Origin: Sanderia malayensis
Lineage: Eukaryota; Cnidaria; Scyphozoa; Semaeostomeae; Pelagiidae
Length of the DNA stretch: 64,000 nt
Direction of reading: 5' to 3'
NCBI GenBank assembly: GCA_013076295.1
Contig: RQOL01000882.1
Coordinates: 310,001-374,000, forward strand
Numbering within the stretch: position 1 is the stretch's first letter; the number at the start of each line of letters is the position of its first letter. Shown here piece by piece: positions 50,425 through 62,268 of this stretch. The notes beneath the pieces were generated by a model. It was given only the letters and a program-made list of their open reading frames with translations, was not told where the DNA came from and did no database searches. The position numbers and the translations under genes are program-made.

Positions 50425-52371
50425 TTTTTTATTTTTTATTCTTTTTTATTCTATTAGTACATCTCCTGACTGATGAGTGAGAAATCACGAAACAGGCTTC
50501 TCGAGATGAACGTGTAGTTTCCTGTTTCTTTTCTTCCAATTAGTGTATAGTTTTTTATTCTCGGTGTCTTAACATCGGCTTGGTTGCGTTCAATGACATA
50601 GTTGAGTTCACGCAATCCCAGTCGGTGTTAATTCACCAAAACATCGCCTACTGTGGAATGGTTCAATTTTACAAATGCAGTTTCCCTTCTCTGCCTTGCT
50701 CAACTAGTCGAGCTTCATCACCATCAACAACAACAACAACAACAACATCCTATGACAGAAAAAAAAGAAAAGAAATGAAATTGAAATGGTTGAGAATGGC
50801 ACGAATGAGAATTGACCAATCAGAGGTCAGCTCAGCCGCCAATCTGATTGGATTGGCGGAAAGGGTTTTGTTGTTTGATGTTCGGTTTGGTGGAAATGAA
50901 TTTGAAAAGATGATGGAGAAAGTGTTTCAAATAAAGCCACGCAGGTTGAAGAGGATGGAGTTATAGTATTGTCCATTGGTGAATCATGATATAAAGCAAA
51001 AGGTAAGAACATTATTACTTGTATTGTCATTGTCTATATTTCATATATATATGGGTTAATATTACCAGGCGGTTAATTATTTTATCAATTTATTACTTTA
51101 CCCCACTATTGCATATGTATAATGTTATAATGTTAAAGAAATAATTTAATATGGGAAGGTTTTAAGTGTGGTAAGTAATTCGCGCCGAAATTTTCATTGA
51201 ACAACTGACTGAGAAACTTGAGGTCTTGTTTGGGTTGAGAATTTTGAGTTTCTTGTTTTGACTTGTCAATTCTTTTATTTGAAACAACTATACTAAATGA
51301 CAATTCTAAACAATAAATATGAAGGAGATTTGATTAGTTTATTATAAGTTGCCATTTTATATTTCCTACATTCAATATTTGTTTTGTTTAAAGCTTCCAG
51401 AGTTTTGCATTTTGTACGAATTTCGGAAATTTCGTAGTTTCTAATGGTTGTCTTATGATGATATCATTTGAATCTAACTAATTTCCATACGAAATTTTGT
51501 TTGATTTATTTACTTGCAAAGTTTTATTTGCAAATTAAAAATGGAAGCAACTAACTTTATAACAATTGAAGAAGTTTTATAAGTTTTATGAAGTTGCGGC
51601 GTTAACTTTGAAGGAATTTACCACAAATTATAAACTTGTAAAGCTGTTGTTAATTTATGAAAAACAAATTTCACAAATCCAACTTGTTTGAAACTTGAAG
51701 TAATAAAACTGCTGCTAGTTTCAAGTATTTGTGAGATATTTATAGGATTGCGTTGAAATTTTCAAAGTTCTTTCATATTTTGTTTTGTGTTGGGCGGCTG
51801 TAAATTTGCGATGCTGTTTCGGGAATTGTAATTTCTAATTCATTTCTAATCTTTCGCAATATTTGTAGTTTTATTATTATACCATGAAATTATGGTTATG
51901 AACTATTATTTTTACTCTATATAAACGAGGTATTGTGCATGTTTTGGTAAACTGTTGTGACATAATATATCAGCCAAAACTATTAACTACTTATTTTAAA
52001 TTCCAGATGAAAGAGAATGCAGTAATGATCAATGAAAATTGTAAGTGAACTAAAATGTTTCAACTATTTTATTCAATCCTCTGCGGCTCTTCTCTTGACA
52101 TATATTTTTATTTTCATTTATCATGCTAATCATGTGCCCTTTTAAATGGTGAATTAAATACCAAGTTATAATTTATGAATTAGATACTAAGTTATAATGC
52201 AACATGATTTCCATGTCCAGTGGCTTATGTTATGTTATTATTTTGTTAATTCCCAATCGATCATTTGATTTCTATTCGTAGTGCCAACATCAATCCTACT
52301 TTTGTGCGAACAGGAAAGCTGTAACTTTGTTCTTCGACTGAAAGAAAACCTGGATGATATAAAGCATTATA

Positions 52372-53449
52372 CACTTAGTGAGCATAAGTTACGCACCACC
52401 GGATAAAAAATGGCGTCTAAAAGTGGCCCGAGGCCTGAGCAAGAAAATTTACATAAAAATATATAAATACCAAACGGCCTTCAATAGCGAATTTCTTTAG
52501 CAGAAATATACTCAGAATTTCATAAATTTTCAAGTGAATACATAATTTAAACTATATCATATTGTTTTGTAATAATATTTAAAGAAAACTGCGAAGGTGT
52601 CTCTTAAAAAATTTTCACGAAAATTTATCGAAGTGGAGTAATTAAAACGCCAATAACTATAATTTCTTTCACTCTAAGCCACGCAAATTCTCTCTCATTT
52701 GAAAGAGAATATTTTGAAATTTTGAAAAATGTAAATATTTTTCATGTAACTTTCTTGACCTTATATAGTTTTCAGTTTCAGTCTTTGTTTATCATTTTAG
52801 GAGTGTGATTTGACAAAACCTATTTTTCCGTAATTTTTTTTCCAGAGTAAAAAAAAAGACGGTTAAGCGCCATAACAAAAAATCCGACATGGATATTCCT
52901 ATAATTTGTTTCAAATACTATAATTTTATATAATTTTCAAGGGCTTCATACTTTCTGAAGTTAACAAAAATTTTATTTTTTAAAACCCACTCTGAAATTT
53001 GAAAAACAAAAGATGTGCTTCCCTAGTGGTAAACAAAGACTGAAACTGAAAATTATATAAGGTCAAGCCAGTTACATGAAAAATCTTTACATTTTTCAAA
53101 ATTTCAAAACATTCTCTTTCAAATGAGAGAGAATTTGCGTGGCTTAGAGTGAAAGAAATTATAGTTATTGGCGTTTTAATTACTCCACTTCGATAAATTT
53201 TTGTGAACATTTTTTAAGAGACACCTTCGCAGTTTTCTTTAAATATTATTGTAAAACAATATGATATAGTTTAAATAATGCTTTCATGTGAAAATGTATG
53301 AAATTCTGAGTATATTTCTGCTAAAGAAATTCGCAATTGAAACCCGTTTGGTATTTATATATTGTTATGTAAATTTTCTTGCTTAGGCCTCGGGCCACTT
53401 TTAGACGCCATTTTTCATCGGGTGGTGCGTAACTTATGCTCACTAAGTG
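52372..53449. mobile_element. 1.08-kb foldback element inside a TIR-like exon, TA duplication
   Basis: The ends CACTTAGTGAGCATAAGTTA (and reverse complement) are flanked by TA at 52370-52371 and 53450-53451. The arms are complementary for roughly 430 bp around a centre of about 230 bp. Comparison with gene 1 (32726-32937) shows it split an exon within the codons for HYIAM. TA duplication fits the IS630/Tc1/mariner group. No transposase seen. Confidence 0.92.
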
Positions 53450-53576
53450 TATTGCGATGGATAAAAACATTGAAGAGTTTGAAAGACAATATAATGAACT
53501 CCCTTCCGTACTTGTTGTCTTTATTCGACATCAAATTCCAGAAGATGTTGAGAGAGATATTCTTATTGCCGAGGTA

Positions 53577-53954
53577 CACTTTTTTTAATAAGCAACTACA
53601 CTTTTTTAATAAGCAACTAGACTTTGGTCCAGCCCTGAAAGTTGCTTAAAATTTTGGATATTTTAGCCCTTAAAGTTGCTTAAAAGTTGCTTAAAATTTT
53701 TTGTACCTATAACAGCCTCTCCTAAGTTCGTGGGTCAAAATCAACAACTGTAACGCCTACAACACAAGACTTAAGAGACAGTAAGTGTAAACATGTTAGT
53801 CAAGAACTTCAACGTAAAAAATAGAAGAACCAAACATTTTCAAAACAACATGAAAGTTGCTAACAGTAATTCAATTGAGCCCTCGAGTTGCTTAATGTTA
53901 GGGTCAATCCAGCCCTAGTTGCTTATTGAGTGGTTGCTTATTAAAAAAAAAGTG
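53577..53954. mobile_element. 378-bp MITE inserted in a splice donor, TA duplication
   Basis: The ends CACTTTTTTTAATAAGCAAC and reverse complement are flanked by TA at 53575-53576 and 53955-53956. The insertion falls inside the donor: gene 1 has CAG|GTAAGT, here GAG|GTACAC. The GT survives but the rest of the donor now comes from the transposon. A second AATAAGCAACT sits just inside the left end, as in its relatives. Confidence 0.9.
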
Positions 53955-55139
53955 TAAATGGTTTTGCTAACACGAGTCTGAATTTATGTTTCATATTCAG
54001 TGGATATTTGTATCATCTATATTTACATTGTCTTTCTTTCGTTGGTTGTCTTTATCAAATTTATTTGTCTTTAATTATAGAACAAACGGATTAAGATTCT
54101 ACTTGTGAAGTTGGAAGCAGATTTTCATCGATGTAAAGCGCTTAGTTCTGTTTTTGATTCAATCCCGTGTTTGGACTTTACAGAAAAACGAACTAATTCC
54201 GAAATGACAATCGATTTAAATCGGACGATATCATCTATAATGGGTAAGTTAATTATCATCAATAATCATTGGAAAGTTTTTCATCATCACTCCGTGAATG
54301 AAATTGAACTTTGCCAATAATGTTTCGATAACAATGAAAATTTGTTTACTTTAGAATTCAATCTTTGGGAAAACAAAGCGCTGTCTTTTTTAGATTACAA
54401 AATTTATTACAAAATTTGTAGCAGTTAGAATAAGTAGAATAATTTGTTTTGATAGCCAAAAAGATATTTCTGTGCCCGGGTGTTATGTTTTGATTATGAT
54501 TAACATATATTGTATACTAATGTTGCATTTCTTGTATCATTTGATTATTATTGATTTTTTATTTCCAGATCATAAGTTCATCGTAATTTCGAATGCGCCG
54601 GGCAACCAGGTCGAAGCAATTCAAATGAAACAGAAATTCGCAGATGAAATTGGTTGTCCCGTGTTTGTTAATATTGAGTTATTGAAGTATCGCCCCCAAG
54701 TTGTTGTCTTATTATTGACTGATGGATACGAAAGATCTAAACAATGTGAGGAGATGGTGGAGTGTGATGTGGTAAGGCTGTCAGTTTCTTATTACTGTAT
54801 GATTGTTTATAAAGTTCCATCCTGTCTATTGCTCCGATATGTTTGATCAGTCTGTTTGCTTTAGGATGTTGATATACTTTACTATGTTGTTTTCTTTTGT
54901 TGTCTTTTTAGTCTTGTAGGAAGCCAAAGATTATAGCAGTGAAGCTGGATAATGACTTCCAGCCCGGCGACGAATTGAATGAGATAGTAAGAGGGAGTAC
55001 GTGTATATGCTGGACTGACAAAACAAATTTCGACGCGAACTTCGCAAAGGTGAAGGAAGAGATCAACGCTACATTTGGTAAGTCCTTTGTTCTGTTATAG
55101 TTAATCTTATATTAAACGTATACACCTCAATAATTCGGC

Positions 55140-55443
55140 ATCAGTCGTATAAATATTGGCAGAGGAATTTGTTGTAATTGACGCAACTGTTCTGAGTTAT
55201 TTTGTTTTCTCTGGCATGTTTCCACTGCTGGTTGATGGTCGAAAGACAATTTTAATTGTTAGAAACTATTGCAAAAGATTACATTACTTTAAAAACTTTC
55301 TTCATGATCTTTACTTTTTTGTTATTTATGTCCATTTTACTAATGTTATAATGAAATAAGGAAAGTTGAAATGCTTTCATTTTTTAGCACATTTGTCACA
55401 GTTGTTGTTACAATAACATGAAGCCAACGACATTAATTTTCAA
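55140..55443 (+). repeat. ~300-bp block identical between units 1 and 2
   Basis: This matches 34083-34386 without a difference that I can see, across coding and non-coding bases, although the flanks differ at several percent of positions. The block contains the last exon of gene 1. Confidence 0.75.
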
Positions 55444-58020
55444 CCAGTAGCACAATGGCTGATGGACGAAGCTAAATGGATTGAACACATTTTGTAAATA
55501 TGATGTATTCTTTTTAACACTTTTAGCATTTTATAATTTTATAATTATCTTTTGCTATTGAAATGTGAATATTTTTTGCCGAATTTTAACTGGTCGTAAT
55601 TGTTTGCGTTTCTTGTACGCTGCGGTTTGCTGACCTTGCGTAGGAGCATCATGATGGAGTTACTTGTGGTTGGCCAGACTGGACTATGTATCCAGCTGGA
55701 AATGGAAATGCAAGATTTAAGAGGATGGTCGAAGAGGATTCTTCAAGATTTCATGCAATAATTTTAATTATTAATTTGCTTAAACAGGCTTAAAGGTAAT
55801 TACTAGAAATTCAAAATATTTCCATCTTGTGCTTTTAATCTACTAACAAACGAATGGATGTTAGGCCTACTTTTTCTTCAACTGGCCAAATTGTTGTTTT
55901 ATGAATACATGAATCTACATTGGGATATGTATTAATTAATATTTAATTATATGGCAAGCAAATGTTATGTTTCAAAATGTTTTGAAATTGCCAACTTATT
56001 TGCAAATGCATCTTCTATACGATGAAGAAATACATTTATTTCATTTCACACGTGTTGGTTATGTCGAAGCTTCACATTCAATTGTACAAAACATGGAACG
56101 TGGAATATCAGAACCAAGGAACACAAAAAATTGCATTGGAATGTAAGTTCAATGAATGTCAAACGAACTGAAAGTTTCATGACTGGCTCTTTAACAAGAC
56201 TAACCTCTGTTTCAGAAAGAGGCTTAATAGTTCTTAAAATATTCGTTTTCAACCTGCAACTTATTTCATCTGTTGATTTATACTTTATTAGGCTTCTGGG
56301 GAGCAACTTGATAAAAATGGCATAATTATCATAAGTATCATAATTAAAAGCATAAATTATTTCCATCCTGCACTATCGTTGGTTGCAAGGCCCATGGATC
56401 TTTTTCAAAATTTAGCATGATCTCAATGTTTAACCACGGTTCTCCTTTTTGACTTCTTCCAGGGAATTTCATTGCAGACCTTGGGTTTTGAGTTGAGTCA
56501 GTTGTGTGAGACAATGATGACACGTGACTATCTCCTTCGCAGAGCCATACAGTTAAAGCGGTGGCGTATGGTCTTTCCAATTAAAAGGTAATTCGGTTTT
56601 GATCTCAAATCATTACTTTTTTGTAGATATCAACACATTGCGCTATTCAACATAGGTCGATTGTATTTTTACAAGTTTCCAAGTAATTTTGCTAATTTGA
56701 ATCTATTTCGTATATTCAAATATTTCTTGTTTTACATTGGAAGAGATTTCCTAGACTCTCTAGCTCTTCACACATGCGCATAACATATGTCCCCACGTGT
56801 AATCGACTGGTGATTATCATGGGTATTTGAAGATCGGCCATTTGTCGTTGGTGACCATTGTCAGTGCCAAATGTCACTGGGAATTTTCGGCTTTTCTTTT
56901 CAACTGGAGATGGCTGGGCTGAAAAGTCGAGACATCCAGTCACTAGTATCACCATTGGTAAAACGAGGAAAGAGGGTGAGCTTTAGTGGCTGCTCGGCAC
57001 GTGGCATAGGTTCCCCCGGGGAAAATAGGGTTTCGCCGTTCTTTGGCGAAGTTTTATTGGAACCGGTTTATTCACAGATTGTTTTCATCAACTTTTCCCA
57101 ATTATTTGTACTTTATTTGAACTGTTTGGAATTAACTGTTGAAAGCAAAGCCAAACTTTTTCAGAGAAGTATCCTTAAAGAGTAAATACTTCTCTTATGA
57201 AAGTCTTCTTTACTTTCCATCATTATTGTTACTAAATATGAAGATAGCTGTTACCCTAACTACCTTCTAAATTTATTGATGGAGCGCATGTGGGGGTTCA
57301 ATAGTACGCATGCGTTTATTAGAGTGCTTTCCAAGACAAGCGACGTCGATCTCATTTGTCCAGCGGCATCTGCACCGATCGCTTTAATCTGATTGGATAA
57401 TCTCACGCACGAAGAGATTGGTATTTCCTGTTAGCGTGTGAATGAAATTGCCAAATATGGTAATCGAACCATGTTTCCAGTACCCAGTCTGCATTCTAGA
57501 GGACAAAAGCTTTGCACGCATTGAATTAAACCTTTGGTTATCATTTGGTTGTAGAAGCTTCGAAGATAAAGACCTTGAAGATTCTGAGAGGAGAACCACG
57601 AAGGATGACTTTCAAGCTAATTTTGAGGAAAGAGGAATGGCAGAAGGTACAAACTTAATAACATCTTTTATATTCAAAGTTCATTTAATAACCCATTAAA
57701 GAAATTTGTACTTAATCATTTAGAAATTCTTACTACATTTGAGATATTTGAAAAATAAAATGGCACAACAAAAGACACACAAACAGAAGATCAAGGTTCG
57801 TTTGAGAAGAAATATTTATATTTATAATATTTATGCATACAGCAGCTTAAGTGGCCTTTTTTAATAATGGGTCAAGCCTAAAACGTTGTTTCATCTTATT
57901 CGAGTGATTTGCTGTAGGTTTGTATGTCAATTATTTGGGATTTTTCTTATTATTTTATTGTAGTTACAAAAAAGTTGCTTAAGAATTTGGGAGTCAAAGA
58001 TGTAATATCAAGTTGAAGCA
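55444..58020 (+). other. Downstream exon-like blocks of unit 2
   Basis: Counterparts of the unit 1 blocks: near 55645 (DGVTCGWPDWTMYPAGNGNA), 56478-56587 (SQLCETMMTRDYLLRRAIQL), 57555-57646 (EDKDLEDSERRTTKDDFQ) and 57964 onward (TKKLLKNLGVKDV). The 56478 exon differs in length by a multiple of three and keeps phase, which favours a real protein. Confidence 0.4.
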
Positions 58021-58059
58021 GGGTTGACACATTGATCATGTATCATTACTTAAACCATG

Positions 58060-59940
58060 TCTCAGCAAAAGGTAATCGTATAACATTTTTCTCATGTCCT
58101 CTCGGTGCTTCAACAAGAAATCGCTGAGGAAGTTAGATAAAGTTTGCTGAAAAAACCAATTCTCAACCCATACGATACTTTGAGGAATGAATTGATAAAA
58201 TGTACCTCACTTTCGGAACTAAAGCGGTTACACTAGCTATTGAATATTCGTCGTTTTATTTCAAACTGTGCAACCATCGTTTAACCACTCACAGAGTTTC
58301 TGGGTGGTAAACACACCAGAAACGCCCTACATCTCGACGATGCTGCACTTGCTGCATTTACAGCCATTAAATCTGCACTTTCCGATGCTACGTTACTGGT
58401 ACATCCATCACCCGATACTCCCTATTGCCTCATGGTTGATGCATATAATGTTGCCATAGGATCTGTTCTACAACAACGCATTAGTGGTTCTTGGCAGCCG
58501 ATTTCATTATTTTCGAAAGGATTACAGCCCACCGAAATCAAATATAGTACATTTGGTCGTGAACTGCTCGCCGTATATCTTTCACGTCGTCATTTCCGAC
58601 ATTTTCTGGAAGGTCGCAAATTGTACGTTCTCATCGACCATAAGCCTCGCACACATGTACAGCCTCGTACGCATTAGCCTCGTCCGGCGATTATCATTCT
58701 CCACGCGAAATCCGCCATCTTGACTTGATATCGCAATTTACTTCATATAAAATGTCGTTGCTGACGTCTTGTCAAGAACTGATGAAGTTAATTCATTACA
58801 CCTGGTATCCCCAATCGATTTCACATTTTATTTCCCTCCAAAGCACAACAAAAAGACACAGATCTACATCAATTGAACACTACATCTTCACCTCAATTAA
58901 AGAAATTTAACCCTAACCCTAACTCTAACGCCCCTGGCACCATCCTCTGTGTTGCTACGACTAGTACTCCGCGTCCATACGTTCGAGTCCCTTTTTGTCG
59001 TTCCATCTTCGATCACTTGCATTATCTATCTCATCCGGGTATTCGCGCCACACAGAATCTAATCACCGCACGCTATGTTTGGCCTAACATCAACACAGAC
59101 CTTCGACGTTGGACTCGTTCCTGCATTCCTTGTCAACGATCCAAAATTCAACGTCACACCGTCGCACCTATTGGCACATTTGCTACGCCAGATGCTCGAT
59201 TTGATCACGTACATATCGATCTCGTAGGTCCACTTCCACCTTCAAACGGGTTTCGATATCTACTCACTTGTATCGATCGATTCACACGACGGCCAGTAGC
59301 AATTCCAATTGCAGATATCACAGCTGAAACTGTCGCACGTCACTTCCTTCAACATTGGATTTCTCATTTCGGTATCCCATCCACCATTACGACCGACCGC
59401 GGCGCACAATTTGAATCTTCGCTCTTCAAAACACTCACAACACTCCTTGGAATTAAACGCATACGCAATACCTCATACCACCCATGAACGATTTCACCCC
59501 GAACTCAAGTCCTCCTTGAAAGCACACCCAGATTCAAGCAAATGGTCCGAAGCATTGCCCCTCGTCCTCCTTTCAAGACGTAATACCATTAAATCTGATT
59601 TCGATTGCACACCTTCTCACCTCGTCTTCGGAACAACTTCACGGTTACCTTGCAAATTCTTTACTCCGTCTCGCAACCAATCAGACCTCGATTCAGCCAA
59701 CTACGCTCATCGTCTTCAGCTAGTCATACAAAAATTATCTGCAATTCCATTTCGTCAACAATCACCCTCTTCGCACATACCAGTTGATTTTGCTTCCTGC
59801 ACACACGTCTTCGTTAGACACGATTCTGTCTGAAAGCCTTTTCAAGCACCTTACGATGGCCCTTACAAAGTTCTTCACCGCATCAACAAGTTACTAAAGC
59901 CTAAAGGAAGAGATTTTTAAGCGAGCTAACCATAGGCTGA
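58060..59940 (+). pseudogene. Ty3/gypsy retrotransposon fragment with RNase H and integrase
   Basis: A RNase H-like frame (SALSDATLLVHPSPDT region; RHFRHFLEGRKLYVLIDHKP, about 58330-58650) is followed by an integrase frame at about 58990-59487. The latter has an H-H-C-C zinc-binding part ([22 protein letters not shown]) and a core with [11 protein letters not shown] and [10 protein letters not shown], the expected Asp positions. The frame breaks at 59487 and continues in another frame to about 59830. No intact open frame and no LTRs were recognised. A short run of CCCTAA telomere-like repeats lies at 58909-58926. Confidence 0.85.
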
Positions 59941-60299
59941 TGAATTAAGTTTACTCTGAATATTTTAATGACAATTTATTTTCGCATTAGCATTTCATTA
60001 GAGCATTATTTTAGCATTCTTTTGAGGATTAAAATACCTCTTTGTGTATTCCAAACTGAAAATTTCGCTTGGATGAATGACCCTGATATACTTTGACGAG
60101 TAAATCATGTTTTCTTGAAATGGATCACTTTTAGTATATTCCATCAATCTTGAGTAGAATTGGATTACTGACATTCATGTTCGGGAATTCCCCGACCCCC
60201 ATATATCAGGTGGGAACTCCCTTTCAATCCCATCATTCTCAGTTGTCATTCCCTCTTGCTATGTTAATTTACAGATTATGAGTTCCACCAATGATAAAG

Positions 60300-60476
60300 A
60301 GAGTACAGTCCACGTAATGACACGTGACACGTACGTAACAAAATCGAAACAAGCCCCAAAGTTCTTCTTCTTCCTTCTTGCTTTTTCGTTTCGAATCGAA
60401 ACTGTTATAATTGTTTTGAGCTCTTCGATTTTGATTATAAAACCGCAGTTTTAAAGACTATAGCGGACTATAGGAG
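60300..60476 (+). promoter_or_regulatory. NLR gene 3 promoter and non-coding first exon
   Basis: CACGTGACACG precedes AAAATCGAAAC (60340-60350), the gene 1/2 IRF-like site with its first base changed. The shared pyrimidine-rich block and GACTATAGGAG donor (exon end 60476) follow. Confidence 0.6.
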
Positions 60477-60911
60477 GTAAGTTTATGAGTCTGAGCACTT
60501 TATTGCCACACTATTGTATAATTAATGTATTTATTATATTTAAATTATTCATAACAATATCTGGTGTTGCTTTCAATCGTTTTACAAGATAGAAAACCTC
60601 GACCATTTCGAAAGCAGGGTTCAGATTGCAGATGACCAGCTTTGATTTATTCAAAATGGAGTTATTTTTTATCTTTAAGCCACAAGTGACCTATCAAAAT
60701 ACAGCTGCTTTTTGTGAGGTGTCCATGACAAAATTTTGTGTTGTTTTCATTCGTTTTTCACACATAAAACTGATTTTTCTATGAGTGGATTTTCACTTCC
60801 TTGTTCAACATGTATTGTCTGTTGAATTAAAAACTCCAGCTCACAAACATTTTTGTTTGCTTATTGATAATTGGCATGTTCATCTGCGATCAAGAGGATG
60901 ATCTACTTGTC

Positions 60912-61994
60912 CGTCGTTACTAAAAAGCGGAACAACCCAAGAACAAGCTGAACAACCCAAGAACAGGCTGAACAACCCAAGAACAACCCAAGAACAGTCC
61001 GAAAACCCCAAGAACAACCCAGGAACCACCCAAGAATAACCTTCAAGCCCCAAGAACAAGCTGAACAACCCAGAAAGAACGCAAGAACAACCCAAAATTA
61101 TCATAATAGGGTTCTTTCTTTCCCATTTTCATGGCGTTGTTGTGGGTTGGGGATGTTGTTGTTTTTGTACAAAGTGGCCTAACTAATTTTCATAAGGTTA
61201 TAAAGCAAGTCAGAACGAGGCATCCACTGGATAATTTTTGTTGAAAACTAGTCAGCATTCTAGAACATTTTGGGGAAACACAATGCAATGCAATTTCACT
61301 ACAAACCCTAAACGAAGTGGTTTGCGTAAACTTCACTAAAAACAAATTAAATCATACTTAAATTGATGAGTGGACTTGAAAGTCATAATATAATGCTGCA
61401 CCCTCACATAGCGTTTCTTTCGTCTATGACGTACGGGCATTCCCACTAACGACACGAAAAAGATAAAACTTCACTGGATGAATGGGCAAGCAGGGAAGAG
61501 GCGACAAGGCCTAAATTTCACCACAACAAGTCACCTTACCGCCAGCCACGACACGACATTATTGCTTGGGGAAATCGCAAAAGGGGGACGAGTACTGCAG
61601 AACACAAACAATAAGCGCATGCAAATGAAGACTTTTGTAAAGTATATGATTATTTCTCAGAGTAATCGGTCTAACACATTCTAAACAAGTCCTAAACATC
61701 CAAAACGTGCCATGCCATGCCACACGGCACTCACGGCGGACCATGTTTTATGCAACGCCATGTGAAAATGGGAAAGAAAGAACCCTTGTTAGGATAATCT
61801 TGGGTTGTTCTTGCGTTCTTTCTGGGTTGTTCTGCTTGTTCTTGGGGCTTGAAGGTTGCTCTTGGGTGGTTCTTGGGGTTTTCGGACTGTTCTTGGGTTG
61901 TTCTTGGGTTGTTCAGCCTGTTCTTGGGTTGTTCTTGGGTTGTTCAGCTTGTTCTTGGGTTGTTCTTGGGTTGTTCCGCTTTTTAGTAACGACG
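60912..61994. mobile_element. 1.08-kb long-inverted-repeat element with 10-bp target duplication
   Basis: The ends CGTCGTTACTAAAAAGCGGA and reverse complement are flanked by TCTACTTGTC at 60902-60911 and 61995-62004. Both arms contain arrays of AACAACCCAAGAAC or its reverse complement. A 10-bp duplication suggests a Mutator-like element. The Leu/Phe/Gly-rich peptides read from the arrays are artefacts. Confidence 0.9.
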
Positions 61995-62005
61995 TCTACT
62001 TGTCC

Positions 62006-62190
62006 CTGATCTAGTATTACACCCAATTCCAGAACTCAAGTTGAGTTCTGGAATTGGGTATAATACTAGATCAGGTGTTGATATCAATTATCACCACAAT
62101 TATCTAGTATTATCATAGATAATACTAGATACACTGGTGTTGACTACTGTGTTTGAATTCCAGAACTCAAACACAGTAGTCGACAATGGT
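62006..62190. repeat. Cluster of three adjacent palindromes
   Basis: Three hairpins lie side by side: one around AACTCAAGTTGAGTT at 62009-62073, one around ATCTAGTATTATCATAGATA at about 62101-62130, and one around TTTGAATTCCAGAACTCAAA at about 62137-62187. They abut the 10-bp duplication of the preceding element and share the word CTAGTATTA. Confidence 0.85.
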
Positions 62191-62268
62191 GCAAAATGAT
62201 TTCAGGGGTGAAAAATTCCTACGGATTCAACCTCAGTTAATATCTATTATATTCTTTTCGATTATTAG

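Larger units (their letters stand above)
50425..55359 (+). pseudogene. Disrupted 3' part of NLR gene 2 (LRR-like and TIR-like exons)
   Basis: Counterparts of gene 1 exons persist: 50570-50966, 52282-53574 (interrupted), 54081-54243, 54569-54771, 54912-55077 and 55160-55359. Lesions: a T-rich insertion of about 130 bp at 50401-50570; TGG changed to TAG at 50964-50966 relative to gene 1; an inverted-repeat element inside the first TIR-like exon; and another MITE inserted within the donor site after that exon. The later TIR-like exons remain open, so they decayed recently or are still used by another start. Confidence 0.7.

Noticed and set aside
58909..58930. CCCTAA run as a telomere or chromosome end
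   Set aside because: Only a few repeats lie inside a retrotransposon remnant with genes beyond, so it is interstitial.
60880..62009. Leu/Gly/Phe/Ser-rich peptides on both strands
   Set aside because: They are translations of the AACAACCCAAGAAC arrays of the inverted-repeat element.
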